A DNA stretch of 64,000 nucleotides from Methylobacterium sp. J-067 (GTDB taxonomy: Bacteria > Pseudomonadota > Alphaproteobacteria > Rhizobiales > Beijerinckiaceae): positions 496,001 through 560,000 of the forward strand of contig NZ_JAKSXZ010000146.1 in the NCBI RefSeq assembly GCF_022829465.1. The letters are read 5' to 3'. The notes under the pieces were generated by a model. It ran no database searches. It was not told the DNA's origin and was given only the letters and a program-made list of their open reading frames with translations. Made by a program: the position numbers and the translations under genes. Positions 58,938 to 64,000 of the stretch are shown here, piece after piece. Positions within the stretch are counted from its first letter, which is position 1. Each line of letters opens with the position of its first letter.

Positions 58938-60155
58938 ATGGCATTGGGCGGGACGGATCGGGTGGAGACGAAGGCGTGGCGCTCGCAAGGCCAGAGGGCC
59001 GAGCCGGCGTGGCGCGCGGCCGACTCACAGTCGTCGCGGTTCGACGCCATGCTCGCCAAGCCGGAGGCCGCGATCCCGCGCAAGGCCGAGGACACCCGGA
59101 GCCAGGACCGCGCCGCCGCCCGCCGGAACGACAAGTCCGCCGACACCCGCGAGACGGCCAAGGCCCGTTCGTCCGCCGACGACTCGCCCCGCGCGGCCCG
59201 TTCCGACGACAACAAGCCCCTCCGCGACAAGGCCCCGGCCAAGCAGGACGCGGGCGACGGCAAGGCGGCCGATGCCGACGCGACCCCGGAGACCGGGGCC
59301 AAGCCGGCGAAGGCCGCTGCCGCCACGACCGACAGCGTGGCCAAGGAGGAGGCTGCGGCGGCGACGCCCACGCCGAATCCGGTGCTGATCCCGATCCCGC
59401 CAAATCCGGCGGCGCCGTCCCCGACCGCCCAGGCCCAGGCCGTCGCGACGGCCACGGGGGAGGCCGCCGCCGTGGCGAGCGCCGCCGCATCCGTGCCCGG
59501 CGCCGTCGAGGCCTCCGGGACGGGCGAGGCCGCCGCGCCCACGGACGGCAAGGGCGCCGACGGCAAGGACTTCCTCGCCCTCCTCGGCGAAACCGGCGCG
59601 GCCCAGGCCGACGCGCCCGCCACGACCGCGCCGCAGGCCGCCGCCGCGACCCAGGGCGTCACGCAGACCGCGTCCAGCGCCCCGGCGACGGCGACGCAGC
59701 CCGCCCAGGCGCCCGCGCCGACGCCGGCCCCCGTGCCCCTCGGGCAGGTGCCGATGACCATCGGCCTGCGCTCGCTCGCCGGCTCCAGCGAGTTCCAGAT
59801 CCGCCTCGATCCCGTCGAGCTCGGGCGGATCGACGTGAAGCTCGAGATCGACAAGGCCAAGGGCACCGTGGCGACCCACCTCGTCGTGGACCGGCCCGAC
59901 ACCCTCGCCCTCCTCCAGCGCGACGCCGGCCAGTTGCAGCAGGCCCTGACCCAGGCGGGGCTCGACCCCAGCGCGGGCGGGGTGAACGTCTCCCTGCGCG
60001 GCGACGGCGGCAACGCGGGCGGGCAGTCCAACGGCCAGCCCGGCGGCGACGGCCGTCAGGCCAGCCCCTGGTCGGCCGACCGAACCGACATGCCCACCGA
60101 GGCCGTGCCCCTGCGCATGCTGCGCGGCTACGGCGGCCTCGACATCCGAATCTGA
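58938..60155 (+). CDS. fliK: Flagellar hook-length control protein FliK
   Basis: Secreted molecular ruler that sets hook length and switches export specificity. The 405-residue protein is mostly Ala/Lys/Asp/Thr-rich and probably unfolded (about 1-270). The C-terminal Flg_hook domain (about 280-380) has FQIRLDPVELGRIDVKLEIDKAKGTV, LQRDAGQLQQALTQAGLDPSAGGVNVSL and a Gly-rich end. This layout is diagnostic of FliK even though the N-terminal part evolves fast. The ATG at 58938 follows GGAGGAGG and gives a short leader from the sigma-54 site. flgD begins 13 bp later. Confidence 0.85.
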   Translation: MALGGTDRVETKAWRSQGQRAEPAWRAADSQSSRFDAMLAKPEAAIPRKAEDTRSQDRAAARRNDKSADTRETAKARSSADDSPRAARSDDNKPLRDKAPAKQDAGDGKAADADATPETGAKPAKAAAATTDSVAKEEAAAATPTPNPVLIPIPPNPAAPSPTAQAQAVATATGEAAAVASAAASVPGAVEASGTGEAAAPTDGKGADGKDFLALLGETGAAQADAPATTAPQAAAATQGVTQTASSAPATATQPAQAPAPTPAPVPLGQVPMTIGLRSLAGSSEFQIRLDPVELGRIDVKLEIDKAKGTVATHLVVDRPDTLALLQRDAGQLQQALTQAGLDPSAGGVNVSLRGDGGNAGGQSNGQPGGDGRQASPWSADRTDMPTEAVPLRMLRGYGGLDIRI

Positions 60156-60168
60156 GGAGACGACCCCC

Positions 60169-60858
60169 ATGACCTCCGGCATCTCCAGTCTCGTCAACAG
60201 CACCACCACGTCCACGTCGAGCTCGTCGACCAGCACGAGCGACGCCACCGGCATCGCCAACAACTTCACCCAGTTCCTGACCCTGCTCACCACGCAGCTC
60301 AAGAACCAGAACCCCCTCGACCCGATGGACACCAACCAGTTCACGCAGCAGCTGGTGCAGTTCGCGGGCGTCGAGCAGCAGTTGAAGACGAACGACCGGC
60401 TCGACAGCATCCTCACCGCCTCGAAGACGGCGAGCACGGCCACGGCCACGAGCTATATCGGCAAGACCGTCACCACGGACGGCACCTCGGCCCAGCTGCA
60501 GGACAGCACCGCCACCTGGACCCTCGACCCCGCCCGCGCAGCGCCGAAGGCCGCCATCACCATCAGCGATGCCAAGGGGAACGTGGTCGCCACGCAGACC
60601 ACCGCACTCACCGCCGGCAGCCAGGCCTTCACGTGGAACGGCAAGACCTCGGCGGGCCTCACGGCGCCGGACGGCACCTATTCCATCAAGATCGCGGCGC
60701 AGGACACCACGGGCGCCAACGTCGCCGTGGATACGAGCGTGACCGGCACGGTGACGGAAGTCGATCTCAGCGGCACCACGCCGATGCTGCTGGTGGGATC
60801 GCAGAAGGTTCCCCTGTCCAGCGTCCAGTTGATCGGGTTGTCCACAAGCGGCTCGTAA
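60169..60858 (+). CDS. flgD: Flagellar hook-capping protein FlgD
   Basis: Cap needed for hook assembly in the periplasm and outside the cell. The 229-residue protein has a Ser/Thr-rich start and the conserved block NNFTQFLTLLTTQLKNQNPLDPMDTNQFTQQLVQFAGVEQQLKTN. A C-terminal Tudor/FNIII-like region includes AFTWNGKTSAGLTAPDGTYSIKI. A ribosome site, GAGGAG, precedes the ATG. Directly after fliK, as in many alphaproteobacterial flagellar clusters. Confidence 0.95.
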   Translation: MTSGISSLVNSTTTSTSSSSTSTSDATGIANNFTQFLTLLTTQLKNQNPLDPMDTNQFTQQLVQFAGVEQQLKTNDRLDSILTASKTASTATATSYIGKTVTTDGTSAQLQDSTATWTLDPARAAPKAAITISDAKGNVVATQTTALTAGSQAFTWNGKTSAGLTAPDGTYSIKIAAQDTTGANVAVDTSVTGTVTEVDLSGTTPMLLVGSQKVPLSSVQLIGLSTSGS

Positions 60859-60949
60859 CGAATCACATCCAAGCGATCCGCTTCACCATCTCTTAGGTGG
60901 GCGCAAGTAGCTTCATCCCTCGACGGGTTAGTCGAGTGTAGAGCGTATC

Positions 60950-61225
60950 ATGACCGAACCCCACCGCCCGAGAGTGAAATACGTGATCGGGCCCGACGGC
61001 AGTCCCCTGACCATCGCGGACCTGCCTCCGCCGACCACCCGGCGTTGGGTGATCCGCCGGAAGGCGGAGGTCGTGGCCGCCGTGCGCGGCGGTCTCCTCA
61101 GCCTGGAGGAGGCCTGCAAGCGTTACACGCTGACCACCGAGGAATTCCTCAGCTGGCAGTTCTCCATCGACCAGCACGGCCTCGCTGGCCTGCGCACCAC
61201 GCGCATCCAGCACTACCGGCACTGA
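60950..61225 (+). CDS. sciP: SciP-like CtrA inhibitor (DUF1153)
   Basis: A 91-residue protein of the DUF1153 family. It has VKYVIGPDGSPLTIADLPPPTTRRWVIRRKAEVVAAVRGGLLSLEEACKRYTLTTEEFLSWQFSIDQHGLAGLRTTRIQHYR, a complete match to SciP, which in Caulobacter binds CtrA at flagellar and cell-cycle promoters and blocks transcription. A CTCGAC-GGGTTA-GTCGAG hairpin lies just upstream (60917-60934). It stands between flgD and fliF, so it may help set the timing of this cluster. Confidence 0.93.
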   Translation: MTEPHRPRVKYVIGPDGSPLTIADLPPPTTRRWVIRRKAEVVAAVRGGLLSLEEACKRYTLTTEEFLSWQFSIDQHGLAGLRTTRIQHYRH

Positions 61226-61346
61226 TGGCGGCCGGACGTGCCCGCCGGTCCCGGCAGCCGTCCACCCCCACGACCGCCTCGGCCTGGAGCCGCGCCCGGA
61301 TCACCCCCGGCGCGGCTTTCGCACGTCCGGACATCCCGCACGGATC

Positions 61347-61361
61347 TTAACGGGTCGCTAA
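61347..61361 (+). promoter_or_regulatory. CtrA-type site upstream of fliF
   Basis: TTAA-CGGGTCG-CTAA matches TTAA-N7-TTAA at seven of eight positions and lies 69 bp before the fliF start. CtrA is a known activator of early flagellar operons in alphaproteobacteria, and a SciP homologue, its inhibitor, is encoded immediately upstream. Confidence 0.6.
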
Positions 61362-61429
61362 CCACAAGCCGGGCAATTTCTGCCGAGTGGTCCCGATCCG
61401 GGGCCGCCCGCGTCCCGAGCGTCCCATCC

Positions 61430-63085
61430 GTGAAGCCGATCATCGATCTCGTTACGAAGCTCGGCCCGGCCCGGCTCGCCGCGATGGCGGCCGTGACGCT
61501 GACGCTCATCGGCTTCTTCGCGTTCATCATCCTGCGCGTCTCGCGCCCCGACATGGGCGTGCTGTTCTCCGACCTGTCGATGCAGGATTCGGCCGCCGTG
61601 ATCCGCGACCTCGACGCCCGCGGCATCCGCTACGAGACCAAGGGCGACACCGGCCAGACCATCCTGGCCCCGCGCGCCGACCTGCCGCGCCTGCGCATGG
61701 ACCTCGCCGGCAAGGGGCTGCCGACCCAGGCCGGCGTCGGCTACGAGATCTTCGACAAGGGCGACGCGTTCTCCTCCACGAACTTCGTGCAGAACGTGAA
61801 CCACCTGCGGGCGCTCGAAGGGGAGCTCGCCCGCTCGATCCGCGCCATCGGCCGGGTCCAGGCGGCCCGCGTCCACCTCGTCCTGCCCGAGCGCCGCCTG
61901 TTCGAGCGCGACCGCGAGACGCCCTCGGCGGCGATCGTGCTCAAGCTGATGGGCGACCTCGATCCGGGTCAGGTGCGGGCGGTGCGCCACCTCGTCGCCT
62001 CGGCGGTCGAGGGGCTGCGGCCCGACCGGGTCTCCATCGTGGACGAGCGCGGCCGGCTCCTCGCCGACGGCGCACGCGGCGCCGACCAGGAGGGCGCGGC
62101 GGCCATGGAGGACCGGCAGCTCGTCCTGGAGAAGCGCCTGCGCTCGCAGATCGAGGACGTGGTGGCCGGCATCGTCGGCCCCGGCCGGGCGCGGGTGCAG
62201 GTGAACGCCGAACTCGACCTCAACCGGATCGAGAGCCGCTCCGAGACCTTCGACCCGGAAAGCCGGGTGGTGCGCTCCTCCCAGACGCGGACGGAATCCT
62301 CCCTGACCGGCGGCCCCGAGGGCGGGACGACCTCCGTCGGCAACGAGTTGCCGGGTGCCAACGGCGGCGACAAGCCCGCCGCCCAGAAGGACGCCACCAA
62401 CAAGAACGAGGAGACGACGAACTACGAAATCTCCCGCGTCACCAAGACGGAGGTGGCCGAGGGCGGCCGGCTCAAGCGGCTCTCGGTGGCGGTGGTGGTG
62501 GACGGCGTCTACGCCGTCGGGCCGGACGGCAAGGCCACCTACAGCCCGCGCCAGCCCGCCGAGATCGAGCGCATCGCCGCCCTGGTGCGCAGCGCGGTCG
62601 GCTTCGACAAGGGGCGCGGCGACCAGATCGAGGTGGTGAACCTGCGCTTCGCGGAAGGCCCCGCCGGGACCCCGCAATTCGAAGACCCGTCGCTGATCCA
62701 GTCGCTGCTCTCGCCCTCCCGCGAGGACGTGATGCGCCTGGGCGAACTCGGCGTGCTCACGATCCTGACGCTGATCGTGCTGATGACGGTGGTGCGCCCG
62801 CTGGTGCGGCAGGTGCTGGCGCCCCCCGCCGAGGTGGCGGCCGGCGCGGCCGGCGGGCTGATCGAGGGCCTGCCCCCCGGCGCGACGATCACCGTGACCA
62901 CCGGGAACGGCGGCGGCGGCGCGGTGACGATGGTGGAACGCGACAACCCCACCGCCCGGCTGATGGAATTCGCCAAGATCAACGGCCAAGTGCAGGCCGA
63001 AACGGTGCAACGCGTGGTGGACATGGTGCGCGCGAGCCCGGCCGAGACGGTCGAGGTGCTGCGCTCGTGGATCCACGAGGATTGA
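61430..63085 (+). CDS. fliF: Flagellar MS-ring protein FliF
   Basis: Forms the membrane ring that anchors the rotor and export gate. The 551-residue protein has an N-terminal membrane segment (about 17-37), YscJ-like ring domains (DLSMQDSAAVIRDLDARGIRYE, ALEGELARSIRAIGRVQAARVHLVLPERRLFERDRE), a long Gly/Glu/Asn region, a second membrane segment (about 440-460) and a C-terminal FliG-binding tail ending TVQRVVDMVRASPAETVEVLRSWIHED. The GTG at 61430 gives the normal start KPIIDLVTKLGP; the in-frame ATG at 61238 would add 64 atypical residues. fliG starts 17 bp later. Confidence 0.95.
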   Translation: MKPIIDLVTKLGPARLAAMAAVTLTLIGFFAFIILRVSRPDMGVLFSDLSMQDSAAVIRDLDARGIRYETKGDTGQTILAPRADLPRLRMDLAGKGLPTQAGVGYEIFDKGDAFSSTNFVQNVNHLRALEGELARSIRAIGRVQAARVHLVLPERRLFERDRETPSAAIVLKLMGDLDPGQVRAVRHLVASAVEGLRPDRVSIVDERGRLLADGARGADQEGAAAMEDRQLVLEKRLRSQIEDVVAGIVGPGRARVQVNAELDLNRIESRSETFDPESRVVRSSQTRTESSLTGGPEGGTTSVGNELPGANGGDKPAAQKDATNKNEETTNYEISRVTKTEVAEGGRLKRLSVAVVVDGVYAVGPDGKATYSPRQPAEIERIAALVRSAVGFDKGRGDQIEVVNLRFAEGPAGTPQFEDPSLIQSLLSPSREDVMRLGELGVLTILTLIVLMTVVRPLVRQVLAPPAEVAAGAAGGLIEGLPPGATITVTTGNGGGGAVTMVERDNPTARLMEFAKINGQVQAETVQRVVDMVRASPAETVEVLRSWIHED

Positions 63086-63102
63086 GGAGCTGAGGTCGAG
63101 CG

Positions 63103-64000
63103 ATGGCGGCGGGTATCGGCAATCCCGAGAAGACTGGCGGCGGGGAATTGGTGCGGCTCGACGGCCCCCAGCGGGCGGCCGCGCTGCTGCTGATGCTCGG
63201 CGACGAGGAGGGCGCGCCGATCTGGCAGGCCCTCGAGGAGGAGGAGGTCAAGAAGGTCAGCGCCGCGATGGTGCAGCTCGGCGCCCTTGAGGTGCAGACC
63301 GTCGAGAAGCTGATCATCGAGTTCGTCACGAAGCTCGGCAACAGCGGCGGCATCTCCTCGAACTTCGAGCGCACCGAGGCGCTGCTGCTCAAGATCTTCC
63401 CGTCCGAGCAGGTCTCGCTGATCATGGCGGAGATCAAGGGCGCCTCGGGCAAGCGCGTCTGGGCGTCCATCGCCCAGGTCGATCCCGAGATCCTGGCCTC
63501 GTTCCTGCGCAACGAATACCCGCAGACCGTCGCGGTGGTGCTCTCGCGGGTGCGGGCGGATTACGCCGCCAAGGTCCTCACCATCCTGCCCGAGGATTTC
63601 GCCATCGACGTGCTCAACCGGATGTTGCGCATGGAGACCGTGCAGAAGGAGGCCCTGCGCCACATCGAGGAGACGCTGCGCGTCGAGTTCGTCTCGACCA
63701 TCGCCCAGACCCAGCGGCGCGACGCCCACGAGATGATGGCGGACGTGTTCAACGCCTTCGACCGGCAGACCGAGGGCCGCTTCCTCGCCGCCCTCGACCA
63801 GGCGAACCGCGGCTCGGCCAAGCGCATCCGCGAGTTGATGTTCACCTTCGAGGATCTGCTGAAGCTCGATCCGGGCAGCGTGCAGACCCTGCTGCGCAAG
63901 ATCGACAACGACACCCTGTGCCGCGCCCTGAAGGGTGCCAACGAGCGCACGCGGGCCTTCTTCCTGGCGCAGATGTCGACCCGCGCCGCCAAGAACCTGA
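63103..64000 (+). CDS. fliG: Flagellar motor switch protein FliG (3' end beyond window)
   Basis: Rotor component that binds FliF and interacts with the stator. About 299 residues are visible. The N-terminal FliF-binding domain has LDGPQRAAALLLMLGDEEGAPIWQALEEEEVKKVSAAMVQLG. The middle domain with EHPQTVA-type motif is here EYPQTVAVVLSRVRADYAAKVLTILPEDFAIDVLNRMLRME. The start of the C-terminal domain includes FTFEDLLKLDPGSVQTLLRKID. The protein continues past position 64000. It follows fliF closely and the pair is probably coupled. Confidence 0.96.
   Translation, partial: MAAGIGNPEKTGGGELVRLDGPQRAAALLLMLGDEEGAPIWQALEEEEVKKVSAAMVQLGALEVQTVEKLIIEFVTKLGNSGGISSNFERTEALLLKIFPSEQVSLIMAEIKGASGKRVWASIAQVDPEILASFLRNEYPQTVAVVLSRVRADYAAKVLTILPEDFAIDVLNRMLRMETVQKEALRHIEETLRVEFVSTIAQTQRRDAHEMMADVFNAFDRQTEGRFLAALDQANRGSAKRIRELMFTFEDLLKLDPGSVQTLLRKIDNDTLCRALKGANERTRAFFLAQMSTRAAKNL

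Noticed and set aside
1..64000. CRISPR arrays, prophage, secretion or defence islands
   Set aside because: No regularly spaced direct repeats, cas genes, phage structural genes or known defence clusters were seen; the only defence-like items are single toxin-antitoxin type genes.

Overview
The window is 64 kb of high-GC DNA from an alphaproteobacterium. It is most likely a Hyphomicrobiales member of the Methylobacterium/Methylorubrum type. The basis is the gene set rather than any database search: a MucR/Ros-type regulator, a SciP (DUF1153) protein, a GcrA-like fragment, CtrA-type half-site pairs, class I PHA synthase, a PmtA-type lipid methyltransferase, an FtrABCD-type iron uptake operon and FtsK. 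It reads as ordinary chromosome with small accessory patches. There is no phage, integrase, intact IS, CRISPR array or rRNA.

Layout. 1-8 kb (minus strand): a MATE exporter (cut by the window edge), a Kef-type cation/proton antiporter, a GNAT coupled to an Orn/Lys/Arg decarboxylase, and a beta-propeller protein. 8-11 kb (plus): ispH with a terminator and a 110-bp palindromic repeat, thrB and rnhA, then a ParE/RHH toxin-antitoxin pair on the minus strand. 11-22.5 kb (minus): zwf below a complete MdtABC-type RND pump (adaptor, two permeases, outer-membrane factor). One permease carries an unusual Ala/Ser/Thr-rich insertion. 22.6-23 kb: a compact unannotated transcription unit that looks like a small structured RNA. 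23-29.5 kb: an aminotransferase, DUF4112, an orphan YejE permease, an AT-rich stretch leading into mucR, glcD, and the KdsD-type isomerase. 29.5-33.6 kb: SHOCT protein, nitroreductase, mini-GcrA, sulfurtransferase, and a nucleotidyltransferase-HEPN fusion beside a MITE-like repeat. 33.7-39.3 kb: the ftr ferrous-iron operon with an Irr-like box, divergent from a double-beta-barrel outer-membrane protein that has a perfect 16-bp palindrome just upstream.

39.4-50.5 kb: an orphan AbrB antitoxin, lipB, a FliN-like protein, tRNA-Leu(GAG), two aminotransferases, ftsK, mtnA, DUF3140 and three small exported proteins. 50.7-58.7 kb: phaC, an FAH-family hydrolase, bioB, a sensor kinase, a TVP38-type membrane protein coupled to a PmtA-type methyltransferase, and mnmA. 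58.9-64 kb: a flagellar cluster fliK-flgD-sciP-fliF-fliG (fliG cut by the window end), with a sigma-54 promoter before fliK and a CtrA-type site before fliF.

Recurrent themes are cell-cycle and flagellar control (SciP, CtrA-type sites at ftsK and fliF, mini-GcrA, sigma-54 at fliK), iron uptake, drug and ion export, and storage and lipid metabolism. The strongest candidate for something undescribed is the small RNA at 22823-22939. It has a sigma-70-type promoter, a long closing stem that starts at the predicted +1, and a perfect 10-bp intrinsic terminator. Start codons were chosen from visible Shine-Dalgarno sites, overlaps and family length. Family assignments are by recognition of motifs and no search was run.
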